From Maridesulfovibrio ferrireducens (GTDB taxonomy: Bacteria; Desulfobacterota; Desulfovibrionia; Desulfovibrionales; Desulfovibrionaceae), in NCBI RefSeq assembly GCF_900101105.1, contig NZ_FNGA01000002.1, positions 686,479 to 750,478 on the forward strand: DNA of 64,000 bases. Reading direction: 5' to 3'. The notes under the pieces were generated by a model that was given only the letters and a program-made list of their open reading frames with translations, was not told the DNA's origin and did not search any database. Shown one piece after another: positions 8,512 through 18,400 of this stretch (positions within the stretch are counted from its first letter, which is position 1; the number at the start of each line of letters is the position of its first letter). The position numbers were made by a program, and so were the translations under genes.

Positions 8512-9567
8512 CTACGGCATCATCGGTGCCAAGTTCAATCCGTGACCTTCTGCAAGCCCCAACATCAAGTTTGCATTTGCGACGGCCTGCCCTGATGCGC
8601 CTCTGCATACATTGTCTATGGCAGAAACAATAATCAAACGACCGGTTCTGGAATCAACAACCAAACCTACATCGCAGAACATTGTGCCCCGCACCCAGCG
8701 AGTCTCAGGAAGCTTGCCTTCGGGCAAAACTCTGATCCATTTTTCAGCAGCATAAGCCTTTTCGTATATTGCCCGAACATCCTGCGCAGTCACACCTGCA
8801 CGTAATTTTGTATAAATAGTGGATAAGATACCGCGATTAATCGGTAAAAGATGAGTATTAAAAGAGACAGTGATATCCTCATCGGCAACAACTGAAAGTT
8901 CCTGCTCAATTTCAGGGGTATGTCTATGACTTCCAAGTCCATAAGCTTTGAAAGAGTCGGAAACCTCACAAAACAATGAACCCACAGCAGCTTTTCTGCC
9001 TGCTCCGGTTGTTCCGGATTTGGAATCAATAACAATATCAGTTGTATCAATAAGCTTTTCGGAAAGAGCAGGAGTCAATCCCACAATTGCGGAGGTAGGA
9101 TAACATCCCGGATTAGCGACTAAGGAGGCGTCTTTAATCTGCTCGCGATAAAATTCAGGCAGACCGTACACTGCTTTCGGCAACAAGTCCTCACGGGTGT
9201 GATCAACTTTATACCATTCTTCATATATTTCACGGTCTCTAAGCCTGAAATCAGCACTGAGATCAACTACTTTTACACCCTTATCATAAAGCTTGCCACC
9301 GATATCCATAGCAGTCTTATGAGGGACCGCGAGGAAAACAAGCTCACATGATTTTGCCAATTCATCGACATCAGGAGCTGTAATTGCAAGTTCTCCCAAA
9401 TCGAGTCCCATCAGAAAAGGATAAATGTCGGAAAGCTTCTTGCCGGCCTCTGCACGGGAAGTCACACGTACAAGATTCATAGCATCATGCCCACTCAAAA
9501 GACGGGCCAATTCCATTCCAGTATATCCTGTAACTCCGACTAATCCGACGGGTATTCCGGCGCTCAT
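8512..9567 (-). CDS. argC: N-acetyl-gamma-glutamyl-phosphate reductase
   Basis: ArgC reduces N-acetylglutamyl phosphate with NADPH in arginine synthesis. The nucleotide-binding loop GVTGYTG is at 11-17 and the catalytic cysteine is Cys155 in ANPGCYPT. At 351 residues it has the normal length for the long ArgC type. A strong ribosome site (AAGGAAGG) precedes the ATG. It follows the DUF1844 gene by 70 bases on the same strand, so it is probably the last gene of the polA unit. No other arginine gene is present nearby. Confidence 0.95.
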   Translation of the reverse strand: MSAGIPVGLVGVTGYTGMELARLLSGHDAMNLVRVTSRAEAGKKLSDIYPFLMGLDLGELAITAPDVDELAKSCELVFLAVPHKTAMDIGGKLYDKGVKVVDLSADFRLRDREIYEEWYKVDHTREDLLPKAVYGLPEFYREQIKDASLVANPGCYPTSAIVGLTPALSEKLIDTTDIVIDSKSGTTGAGRKAAVGSLFCEVSDSFKAYGLGSHRHTPEIEQELSVVADEDITVSFNTHLLPINRGILSTIYTKLRAGVTAQDVRAIYEKAYAAEKWIRVLPEGKLPETRWVRGTMFCDVGLVVDSRTGRLIIVSAIDNVCRGASGQAVANANLMLGLAEGHGLNLAPMMP

Positions 9568-9637
9568 ATCGATCCTTCCTTTGAATTATATAAAATAAAA
9601 CCCAACCGCAAAAATACGGAAAGGTTTAGATTGCTGA

Positions 9638-9937
9638 CTATTTGGTTTTGGCAACGTACTTCATGCGAAGATTGTATAACAGATCACAAAGAAGTTTTTC
9701 TTCCTCAGGATTCATCCCGTTTTTAATTTTATCCTGTAATACAGCAAGTATATCTATAGACTGCTTTGCAATAACGGGAGTAAATTCAACTTTACCGGTA
9801 GAAGGATCAGGAACTTCACCAAGATGAACCAAGGCTGAAGAACTTAGTGACATAACAAATGTAGAAAAATTTACCTCAGGTAGAGGCATATCTTTAGAAA
9901 ATCCTGATCCGCACTTACAATTATTTTCATCAGACAT
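9638..9937 (-). CDS. DUF1844 family protein
   Basis: This 99-residue protein matches the DUF1844 pattern: a central helical core (VNFSTFVMSLSSSALVHLG), then GMNPEEEKLLCDLLYNLRMKY. The N-terminus has a small Cys pair (CKCGSGF). The family is widespread in deltaproteobacteria and acidobacteria and has no assigned function. The ribosome site AGGAGT is good. It lies 13 bases after polA and 70 before argC on the same strand, suggesting cotranscription. Confidence 0.85.
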   Translation of the reverse strand: MSDENNCKCGSGFSKDMPLPEVNFSTFVMSLSSSALVHLGEVPDPSTGKVEFTPVIAKQSIDILAVLQDKIKNGMNPEEEKLLCDLLYNLRMKYVAKTK

Positions 9938-9950
9938 AATATTACTCCTT

Positions 9951-12635
9951 TTAATGAGCCTGAGCCCAGTTCTTACCCAGTCCTAGATCAACTTTAAGTG
10001 GAACTGCCAAAGAAGTTACAAGCTGCATATCTTCCTGCAACAGCTTGCCGATCTCTTCGATAGATTCCTCCGGACCTTCTACAAGCAATTCATCGTGTAT
10101 CTGTAAAATAAGTCTGCCGCCTAAATGTGCAATAGCTGAATTATCTGCAACCTTGATCATTGCCATCTTGATAATATCAGCTGCACTGCCCTGAATAACG
10201 GTATTAATAGCCTGCCTGCGAGCCTGAGATATGACCTGCGGATTGGTAGAATGTAGCTCCGGCAACAATCTTCTACGACCGGACAGAGTCGTTACATATC
10301 CTTTCTCACGCCCCTGTTCGACTACAGAGTCATAAAAATCTCTCAGCACACCAAGCTTTTCAAAATATTTTGCAATAAAGTCTTTGGCTTCATTTAAAGA
10401 AATTCCAAGTTCACGAGACAATTTCTGCGGTCCCATACCGTAAATCAATCCGAAGTTGATAGTCTTGGCATTACCGCGTTCTTCTCTGGTAATATCCGTA
10501 CTTTCCTTATCAAAAAGAAGAGCAGCTGTGCGGGAATGAATATCTTCATCATTTTCAAAAGCAGAGATCAACGTAGGATCACCTGAAAAATGGGCAAGAA
10601 CTCTTAGTTCAACCTGAGAATAATCCGCAGCAGCCAAGCGCAGCCCTTCACCGGCGGTAAAACACGCTCTCATGCGCTTGCCCATATCTCCACGAACAGG
10701 AATATTCTGCAAATTCGGGCCAGAACTGGAAAGTCTGCCTGTCGCGGTTGCAAACTGATTGAAATTAGTATGGATTCTACCGTCATGCCCAACGAGCTTA
10801 GGAAGTGGCTCCAAATAAGTGGACCGCAGCTTTTCCATCTTCCTGAACTCTAAAATATCGGCGATTATTTCGTGTTGTCCCATCAGCTTTTCAAGCACGG
10901 AGTTAGCAGTTGAAAGCGCGCCTTTAGGAGTCTTACCGCTGGGTTTAAGCCCCAGCTTATCAAAAAGGATATTACTCATCTGCTGACTTGAACGGATATT
11001 GAAAGGCTCTTCTGCTCTCTCGTGAATTATCTTAGTAAGTTCCTGAATGCGAACACTGACCTCTTTCAAAAACTCCGTAAACGAAGCTAAATCAATTGAA
11101 ACTCCAGCCTCTTCCATATCTGCCAGTACAGGAATAAGAGGAATTTCAAGTTCATTTACAAGATTTTCAAGCCCCGCAGATCCAACCCTCGGCGCAAGAA
11201 CATGCATCAAAGCAAGAGCAGCCATGCCCTGAGCTTCAGGATGAACTTCATCTACCGCATCAGGAAGTTCATCTCCGGTAAAGAGCATAGATCTAAGTCT
11301 GTCCCACTGATAATTCCGATCTTCTGGATTTAGCAAATATGCGGACAAACTAAGGTCAAACCAGCGCGAAAGAGAAATTTTGCGCCACGCTGAGTCGGAT
11401 CTGAAAAAAGATTTAACGTCTGCAACAGCTAATTTATTTGCATGTTGAAGAACTTCAACCAACTCAGAAGCTGCGATTTTACAGAGCCACTCATCACCTT
11501 CAACTCCGACATAAAAATCCTTGCCGTCACGGACAAGCCCTACATCTTTATTCGCAAAGTCAGGCAGATCAGATACGGATTGAACTTTCTTGAATTCAAG
11601 TCTGCTCTCAACCGGAGCAGGAGCTACGTCCCCGAACAAAGAAAACTGCCCCGCGGCCGGCTTCTTACCCTTAGCTGCAACAGGCGCAGCTTTGGTTCCG
11701 GTCGGGCCAGCATCAGATGCGGACTTGGTCTGAGGAGAAATATTACTGTCAGGGAATGCTTTATTCACATCTCTAATCATGGAACGGAATTCATAAGTAT
11801 TCAAATACTCTACAACATCTTCCCTATTAACAGGAGACACTTTGAGATCAGCAAGCTCAAGATTAGCGCAACTGTCAGTGCTTAAATGTGTAAGTTTTCT
11901 GTATGTAAAAATAGTTTCCAGATACCCTTCCATCTTTTTCTTGATGTTAGGCTGGAGGAACTTAAAATTATCGCGAATATCTTCAAGAGTAGGGTATTTC
12001 GCCATAAGCTTGGAAGCCGTAACTTTACCGATTCCCGGCACTCCGGGAATATTATCAGCAGAGTCGCCGATTAAAGCCTGAAAATCAGCCCATTGATCAG
12101 GATTCAGTCCTGTATCTTCTTTAAAATCGGCAAGAGAAGTAATCTTTTCGGCCCGGCCTGCGGGGTCCCACATAAAAACATTGTCATCCAGACACTGCTT
12201 GAGATCTTTATCCGCGCCAAGAATAACAACAGGACGATCTTTCTTAAATCTTGCGGCAAGAGAAGCTATACAATCGTCTGCTTCTTCGCCTTGGGAAACG
12301 ATCAAAGGCACACCAAGCGCTCTGATTGCTTCTTTCAAAGGCTCAACCTGAACTCTCAGGTCGTCCGGCATGGGCGGGCGCTGGGCTTTATAGTCCGGGA
12401 AAAGTTCATGCCTGAAATTTTTACCCTTACCGTCGAGCATGAAAACGAGGTATTCAGGCTTCTCTTCTTTAATAACTTTTAACAGAACCCGCAGGACTAT
12501 ATATAAAGCATTAGTCGGAAATCCATCTGAGCGTTTAAGGTCCGGATACGCATGGAATCCGCGATAAAAAAAAGCGGAACCGTCTATAAGATACAAAGGA
12601 CTTTTTTCAAAGTTCAATTTTTCACTGAGTGACAT
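9951..12635 (-). CDS. polA: DNA polymerase I
   Basis: The 894-residue protein has a 5'-3' exonuclease (FEN) domain (about 10-290) with LIDGSAFFYRG, GADKDLKQ and DSADNIPGVPGIG. After a linker comes a 3'-5' exonuclease-like region (about 350-500), then the polymerase domain with motif A (AADYSQVELR), the O-helix RRQAINTVIQGSAAD and motif C (HDELLVE). The proofreading region keeps FDLSLSAYLLNP but appears to lack the first DxE metal-binding motif, so proofreading may be lost. The gene follows the DHH phosphoesterase by 53 bases. Confidence 0.96.
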   Translation of the reverse strand: MSLSEKLNFEKSPLYLIDGSAFFYRGFHAYPDLKRSDGFPTNALYIVLRVLLKVIKEEKPEYLVFMLDGKGKNFRHELFPDYKAQRPPMPDDLRVQVEPLKEAIRALGVPLIVSQGEEADDCIASLAARFKKDRPVVILGADKDLKQCLDDNVFMWDPAGRAEKITSLADFKEDTGLNPDQWADFQALIGDSADNIPGVPGIGKVTASKLMAKYPTLEDIRDNFKFLQPNIKKKMEGYLETIFTYRKLTHLSTDSCANLELADLKVSPVNREDVVEYLNTYEFRSMIRDVNKAFPDSNISPQTKSASDAGPTGTKAAPVAAKGKKPAAGQFSLFGDVAPAPVESRLEFKKVQSVSDLPDFANKDVGLVRDGKDFYVGVEGDEWLCKIAASELVEVLQHANKLAVADVKSFFRSDSAWRKISLSRWFDLSLSAYLLNPEDRNYQWDRLRSMLFTGDELPDAVDEVHPEAQGMAALALMHVLAPRVGSAGLENLVNELEIPLIPVLADMEEAGVSIDLASFTEFLKEVSVRIQELTKIIHERAEEPFNIRSSQQMSNILFDKLGLKPSGKTPKGALSTANSVLEKLMGQHEIIADILEFRKMEKLRSTYLEPLPKLVGHDGRIHTNFNQFATATGRLSSSGPNLQNIPVRGDMGKRMRACFTAGEGLRLAAADYSQVELRVLAHFSGDPTLISAFENDEDIHSRTAALLFDKESTDITREERGNAKTINFGLIYGMGPQKLSRELGISLNEAKDFIAKYFEKLGVLRDFYDSVVEQGREKGYVTTLSGRRRLLPELHSTNPQVISQARRQAINTVIQGSAADIIKMAMIKVADNSAIAHLGGRLILQIHDELLVEGPEESIEEIGKLLQEDMQLVTSLAVPLKVDLGLGKNWAQAH

Positions 12636-12688
12636 TTATGGCCTTCGGGGATTTGTTCCAGAGGATTATTTAAAGAGAAAACATGAAA

Positions 12689-13684
12689 CTAAATGCGCTT
12701 CATAACCTGACGCTTACCCTTGGTCAGTTTTTTGACAACATACGATTCCGGATCAGCACCATCAAGTGCTTTAAGCGGAATTTCAGCTCGTGCGGCGGCT
12801 TTGTGCCCTCCGGCTGAACCTACATCACTGAAAAGACTGCTGGCCATCTTGCCCATATCTTTACGCAAAGCATCTCCTCTGAAAATAACCACAAGGGTAT
12901 CCTCATAAACGCCGGAGACAACGTCCCACGAAACATCATGAACACGCATAAAAAAGTCTGCAAGGATAACCAGAGTATCAGGATTTTCCACTTTGCCAAG
13001 ATGAGAATAAAGACCGGGTCCAATTCTGCGCAAATTATAAAATGCCCGTGAGAAATATTTAAGCCAATCTGGATGAATTTCACTACGCGTAATACGTTTT
13101 ATAATATCCATATCAGCATATTTAGTCAGATATCTAAAGGCCTTAATATCCGCATCAATAAAAGGACGTTCAAAACTTTGAGTATCTGTTTTGATACCGT
13201 AAACCAATGCTGTTGCAAGCAATTTTGCCGGACGTATTTTAAGATTATAAAGATATTCAGTCAGCATTGCGCTGTTTGAACCGTATTCAGGACGAATATC
13301 TGTATACTCAGCTCCGGCATACGGCTGTTCTGGATACGGATGATGATCAATAATTACTGAAAAATTAATTTTATCAAAATCGGGATGATGGTGTGGCTGG
13401 GAGTCTACAATTGCAAACTTATCATATTGCGCAACCAGAGTTGGAATGAGCCTACAAGCTGGAATCCGCAAGTAATGAATCATCGCAAGATTATCAAGCC
13501 GTTTTACTTCGTTAATATGTGCGATGCCGACACCTTGAACCTTACGCCCCATGATACGCTTAAGCGCCATGGCCGAGGCCAAAGAATCCGGATCAGCATT
13601 TACCACTATCAACCACCGCTCATCCTTTTTAAAAAGGGCAAGCAGGTCCTGAAGCTCTTCGTCAAACTTTTTAAAATAAGCCAT
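12689..13684 (-). CDS. DHH-family phosphoesterase (NrnA-like)
   Basis: DHH/DHHA1 proteins are metal-dependent phosphoesterases, many acting on nanoRNA, pAp or cyclic dinucleotides. The 331-residue product has DPDS at 31-34 (in place of the usual DxDG motif), the DHH triad at 113-115 (IIDHHPYP), and the C-terminal GGHKAAARAEIP substrate loop near residue 292. It begins two bases after the cobU stop, so the two genes are translationally coupled, and polA follows 53 bases later. I cannot choose between oligoribonuclease and other activities from sequence alone. Confidence 0.85.
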   Translation of the reverse strand: MAYFKKFDEELQDLLALFKKDERWLIVVNADPDSLASAMALKRIMGRKVQGVGIAHINEVKRLDNLAMIHYLRIPACRLIPTLVAQYDKFAIVDSQPHHHPDFDKINFSVIIDHHPYPEQPYAGAEYTDIRPEYGSNSAMLTEYLYNLKIRPAKLLATALVYGIKTDTQSFERPFIDADIKAFRYLTKYADMDIIKRITRSEIHPDWLKYFSRAFYNLRRIGPGLYSHLGKVENPDTLVILADFFMRVHDVSWDVVSGVYEDTLVVIFRGDALRKDMGKMASSLFSDVGSAGGHKAAARAEIPLKALDGADPESYVVKKLTKGKRQVMKRI

Positions 13685-13686
13685 AA

Positions 13687-14193
13687 TTATTTCTTCAGGG
13701 TCAGAGGCAACCCGGCAGCCACAAGATAAGCCTCATCGGCAATTGCGGCAATTCTACGGTTAAGTCCTCCGAGCCCTCTCACAAACTCACGGACTTCGCG
13801 TGTCATTGCCAGCGGGCCGAGACCTACTTCGCAAGACACCAAGACAAGATCCGGCCCTTTCCATTCAGATAAAAGCCGGACAACCTCCCCGATCAGCTGT
13901 TCTCCGTTCACAAGCTCGCTACATGAGAACAACCAGAAATCTAAACTGTCCACCAGCAGATGTTCGTAATCTTTTCTAGCCCTAACAAGAACCTGATGCA
14001 AGTCCGTTCCGGTCTCAAAAACCGGAATAGACGGATCGCGTTCTCTCCGATGATCCATAATCTGTTTCCGGAAGGCCATATCGCGGGCTTTTCCTGTCGC
14101 AATAAAACATTTCGTACCGGAATATTTTGAAAAAACTTCAAGCGCATAATCAGACTTACCCGACTTATTGCCCCCAAGTATGAATGTAATCAA
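13687..14193 (-). CDS. cobU: Adenosylcobinamide kinase/guanylyltransferase
   Basis: CobU phosphorylates adenosylcobinamide and transfers GMP to it in the nucleotide-loop pathway of cobalamin assembly and salvage. The P-loop GGNKSGKS is at 7-14, and His48 (DHRRERD) fits the histidine that carries GMP. Length, 168 residues, is typical. The start codon is TTG, supported by a strong GAGGAG site. A CbiR-like cobamide-cleaving protein lies just upstream on the same strand, so this is a cobamide salvage and remodelling locus. Confidence 0.9.
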   Translation of the reverse strand: MITFILGGNKSGKSDYALEVFSKYSGTKCFIATGKARDMAFRKQIMDHRRERDPSIPVFETGTDLHQVLVRARKDYEHLLVDSLDFWLFSCSELVNGEQLIGEVVRLLSEWKGPDLVLVSCEVGLGPLAMTREVREFVRGLGGLNRRIAAIADEAYLVAAGLPLTLKK

Positions 14194-14253
14194 AAAATCT
14201 CCTCACGCTATTTAACGGATCAAAACGAATTCTGCACTTCATACTCTATTTAC

Positions 14254-14265
14254 GCAGTTAACTGC
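14254..14265. promoter_or_regulatory. Palindrome between cbiR-like gene and cobU
   Basis: GCAGTTAACTGC is a perfect 12-base palindrome in the 103-base gap upstream of cobU. It could be an operator, but no regulator is known and a short palindrome may arise by chance. Confidence 0.25.
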
Positions 14266-14296
14266 AACCACAATACAACATCCAATGATTGCCAGA

Positions 14297-15169
14297 TTAA
14301 CAAGTCTCGCCGTGTCTATTGGCCAGATATTGCAGTGACTTAAAAAAACCGTTTTGCTCAAAGACTTCAACAGTAACAGTCCCGCCTTTAATAAACTTTT
14401 CAAAAAAACAATCAAGCAACTTCACACCCGGCTTATCTAGCTTTTCAAGACTTTCATGCCGTCCGCCTACACCCGGTCCGTTAAGATGAAGCATGGCAAC
14501 CAGATCCCAAAGGTCTTCCCGGTCCAGCAATTTTTGCTGTCCATACGCCTGCATGTGCCCTAAATCTAAACAAACCTTAAAGCCGCAATCCCGAATAACA
14601 TCAATATTATCTTCAAGACTGTTATCTTTAATATTTTCAATGAAAACATTTTCAGGATCTATGGAAGTTCCATTAAACTCTTTTGCCAGATCAGCCAGAA
14701 GAATTCCTGCAAACGGTCCCGCCTTCGGAGGATGCAGAACATGTGCAACAGGATTCAAATGAGCCGCTTTTGCTACGAGAAGATTCATTACCCGTGCAAC
14801 CTTACCTGCTCCTTCATGCCACGGGAGATCTAAAGGATGATGGATATGAAATGACAATCCGGTTTCAGCTAAATCCGCAGGCAGGTCTTCTTCAGTGTAC
14901 GCAAGACTCGCTGCTGTTTCAAAAAAGAGCAATCCGACTTCATCGACCCGCCCTTCAAGATATCTGCAATTTTCAACGACATTTCCCGGAATAACCCATG
15001 ACGGGGCCGCAACTACATAGGGGAAAGAACTGTCACCGAAGATGTCAAAAACACTCAATCCGTCAGCAAAAAGGGAGTTTTTTTCCTGTGCGAAATTCTC
15101 AGCCTTAGAATCCGATAGACCCTTTACTCCGCAAGAATACGGGCTGAAAACATTTTTATTATCAGGCAT
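14297..15169 (-). CDS. cbiR: CbiR-like cobamide-remodelling hydrolase (TIM barrel)
   Basis: The 290-residue protein fits the AP-endonuclease-2/xylose-isomerase-like TIM-barrel fold. Candidate metal ligands run through it: His108/His110/His111 (FHIHHPLDLPWH), His143/His146 (HVLHPP), Glu178 (IENI), Asp202/His205 (LDLGHM), His228 (LHLNGP) and Glu268. CbiR proteins of this superfamily hydrolyse cobamides to cobinamide phosphate so the lower ligand can be exchanged; the next gene, cobU, acts on cobinamide. Pattern plus neighbour make CbiR the best call. The first 45 residues lack any clear homologous feature and the ATG has a weak ribosome site, so the true start is uncertain. Confidence 0.7.
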   Translation of the reverse strand: MPDNKNVFSPYSCGVKGLSDSKAENFAQEKNSLFADGLSVFDIFGDSSFPYVVAAPSWVIPGNVVENCRYLEGRVDEVGLLFFETAASLAYTEEDLPADLAETGLSFHIHHPLDLPWHEGAGKVARVMNLLVAKAAHLNPVAHVLHPPKAGPFAGILLADLAKEFNGTSIDPENVFIENIKDNSLEDNIDVIRDCGFKVCLDLGHMQAYGQQKLLDREDLWDLVAMLHLNGPGVGGRHESLEKLDKPGVKLLDCFFEKFIKGGTVTVEVFEQNGFFKSLQYLANRHGETC

Positions 15170-15221
15170 AGTTTTTGCTTTAAATTAGACGTAATCCATT
15201 AATGACACAGGGAGTAGGGAG

Positions 15222-15368
15222 ATGAAACGCTGTAGAATGTTTTTCCAACATTATTTAAATCCTCTGCATATCTTTTGCAGACTAAGGCAAGCGGGGCTTA
15301 GTGCCATTGCTGCACGACGAATGTCAACTGTTTACGAAAAACTACTTTATCGAATGTTTCTTTTATAG
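15222..15368 (+). CDS. Small basic protein of 48 residues
   Basis: An ATG at 15222 follows an excellent ribosome site (AGGGAGTAGGGAG) and opens a 48-codon frame ending in TAG at 15368. The product is basic and aromatic (MKRCRMFFQHYLNPLH... ending YRMFLL), with a likely amphipathic helix. It sits on the plus strand between two minus-strand genes and is followed within six bases by a terminator. Ribosome site, frame and terminator together make a real gene likely. I do not recognise a family or function. Confidence 0.6.
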   Translation: MKRCRMFFQHYLNPLHIFCRLRQAGLSAIAARRMSTVYEKLLYRMFLL

Positions 15369-15373
15369 AGAGA

Positions 15374-15411
15374 AAGATCAGCCTACATATCCAGCAGGCT
15401 TATCTTTTTTT
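15374..15411. terminator. Terminator after the 48-codon gene
   Basis: A stem of AAGAT-C-AGCCT with AGGCT-T-ATCTT and an 11-base loop is followed by a T-run on the plus strand. It overlaps the last codons of the helicase-fusion gene on the other strand and may serve both. Confidence 0.65.
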
Positions 15412-18400
15412 CTTTCTGCATTACTTTGGCAATCATTGCTGATTTTTTCACCGAATCCTCAGGGATATTTTTCAAAAATCTTGAGATCGGTAGTCGTAAA
15501 GTCCGGCCATACAGCGGCCTTTTGGCGGCATGTGAAAGATACAGATTTTTCTTAGCTCGTGTCATTCCCACATATAAGAGCCTGCGCTCTTCTTCCACAT
15601 CCTCGATTCCCGTTCCAGATCCGCCTGAAAAATTACCGGTAAGCACATCTATTCCGACAAAAGGAACTATTCCGTCATCAAGTCCGGCTAAAAACACTGC
15701 ATCAAATTCAAGACCTTTCGCTGCGTGCATGGACATTATCCGCACTTTTTCAGCTTTATTACGAACCTGATCAAGATCATTCTGCATATGTATCCAATTT
15801 ATTAAACCGGTCCACCCGCCATTTTCCTCGTATCCTTTGACCATTTTTCTAAATGGAGAGCTTTCCCAGAACAACTGGTCAAACGGCGGCATTTCACTGA
15901 GATACGCTGAAAGCCCCAGCGGCCCGCGTGCGATAATTTTCTCCGGTACTTCAGGGGCTTCATCGTCAGCGGACTCAGCAAAACCGAGCATCCTGCGTGC
16001 AGCGCCTAATAAAATTTCAACGCGAGAATCATGCCAGAACATTTCTGCTTCCGGGATACTGCAAGGAATTCCCTGCCGTTTCAGAATGTTCTCAATCGGC
16101 CCCATAAGCCCTTTAAAACGAACCAGCACAGCTATATCACCGGGACTGAACGTCCCGTGTCCGAATGAATCTCCAAGACTGTGGCTGGTGGACCCGAGAA
16201 GTTGCTTTATCCGGTCAGCAATCCATGAGGCCTCACGAATACTGTCAGGAGCTGAAAAAAGTTGAATATCAGGCTCATAATTTTTATGAGCAATCAGCTT
16301 CGGAGGGTTTTTAAGCACTGACGCTGAAACATCCAGCACAGCCTGTGCCGAGCGGTAATTATCCTCAAGAGTTATTTCAATCAGGTTAGGCCAATATGAT
16401 TTGAACTTTTCAACGATGTTTCCCGCAGCTCCGCGAAAACCATAAATAGACTGATCAGGATCACCGATGGCGAAAAGACCTTCCCCGTCTCCTTCACCCT
16501 TCTTCACCCCGTCAACTCCGGCAAGCTTGCGAATAATATCTATCTGTAACGGTGAAAGATCCTGAACTTCATCCACCAGAAAATGTGTAAATGTTCGTAT
16601 ATATTTACCGCAACTGAGATCGCCCAGCCAGAATTCAAGAAGATCTGTATAATCAACCAGACTATATTGATCTTTTTGTCTGGAATAATTTGAATTATAT
16701 TTTTCCAGCTCTTCCGATAATGTTTCAAGTGTTTCACGGCACAGACATAAACTGTCCCATGCAGATTTCAGACGCAATCCCGTCAATTGAGGATTAGCTC
16801 TGGCAAACACTCTGCGGGCAGTCTCTCCATTAAGAATGATCGGAGAATGCTCAAACATGGAAACCCAATACTCAAAAGCAAGTGCATGAATGGTATCCGC
16901 GCGCGGCATAACTTCATCTTCACCAAGCATGGCCTGCATACGCTCATTCATTTCCTGTGCGGCTTTGCGTGTAAAAGTAAGAGCCAGAATACGCCTTGCA
17001 CGGGTTCCGCGTTCAAGCAGATATTTGATACGCCCCATTAAAGTCTGAGTTTTTCCCGTACCCGGTCCGGCAATAACGAGAACAGGTGCGGGGCCGGCTT
17101 CAATAGCCTTTTTTTGAGCATCATTAAATTTTACAACACCGGAATCTTCTTTCGGACGAGCTTTCAATTCGCCAGCCTTCAAAATATCAGCCTGACCTTT
17201 ACCATTATCAAGATCGCCCGCCTCTCTGCGAACAACCACAAGATTCATGCCGTTAAGAATCTCATCGCGTTCATGGGCGGAATAAACTGAAACAGTTCCA
17301 TACTGACCGTCAAAACCGGGATTGCGTATAACCTGCCCTTCACGCATTCTTCTGATACCTTCCGCAAGGTGCACATTATGCCGCTTCAAATCTTCCAGCG
17401 GAACTTGTTGCAACACTGAAAATTCAGAACCGAATTCTTTAATCAAGGGAGAATACACGTTCATAACTTTTTTGGTTTTAGGCCCGGTCCCGACAACTTC
17501 GGAAATTAATTCCCTGAGCGGGACAAGTGAGGTGAATCCCGGTTGGCCTTTGGGCTGAACAGGATCTTCCCGGTCAGCAAGTTCCAGAATTCTGGAGTAA
17601 ACCCCTATAGTTAAAGGCTTGCCGCAAACCGGACAAATTCCACCGCGCATTTTTGATTCATGTGGATCGAGCATAATACCGCAATTGCGATGCCCGTCCA
17701 TGTGATATTTTCCTTCCTCCGGAAAAAACTCGAGAGTTCCCATAAATTTATGCCCCAACCCTTCACCGCGCAAAGCACGATAAATACCTTCGTACGACAT
17801 ATCACCTCTGAAAATATTGGCTTCACGGCCTAGATTTTCAGCGGAATGAGCATCGGAATTGGAGATGAGGCGGTATTTATCAAGGGAGGAGATGAGCCAG
17901 TTCATTTCAGGATCAGAAGAAAGTCCGGTTTCCATTGCAAAAATTTCTGAGGAAAGATCTCCGTAGCATTCTTCAACACTGTCAAAGCCGGATTTGGAAC
18001 CGAAAAGGGAAAACCACGGGGTCCATATATGTGCGGGAACAAGAAAAGCGCGATCACTGGTTTCAAGAACAATTTCAAGCAGATCTTTACTGTCTAAGCC
18101 GAGAATAGGCCTGCCGTCTGACTTGAGGTTGCCTATGGCTCCAAGTTTGGCATTAAATTTACGGACAGATTCGAGGTCGGGCATATAAACCAGATTATGA
18201 ACTTTTCTGGTTTTTCCGAGACGTTTATATATGGAGCTGATTTCGGTCTGCAACATGAAGCGGGTCTGTCCCGCAAGCGGACCTTCCACCCAGTCTATTT
18301 CATTTTCCAGCCCTTGCGAAGATCGAAGGGAAAGTAATCCCGAACCATCCTCAACAAGTTGTTCTTCTATTTCCTGCAACCATTCCGGATGAGTAAAATC

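Noticed and set aside
11442-11885. Open frame of 147 codons antisense to polA
   Set aside because: It lies wholly inside polA, lacks a ribosome site and gives a low-complexity basic product; a shadow frame.
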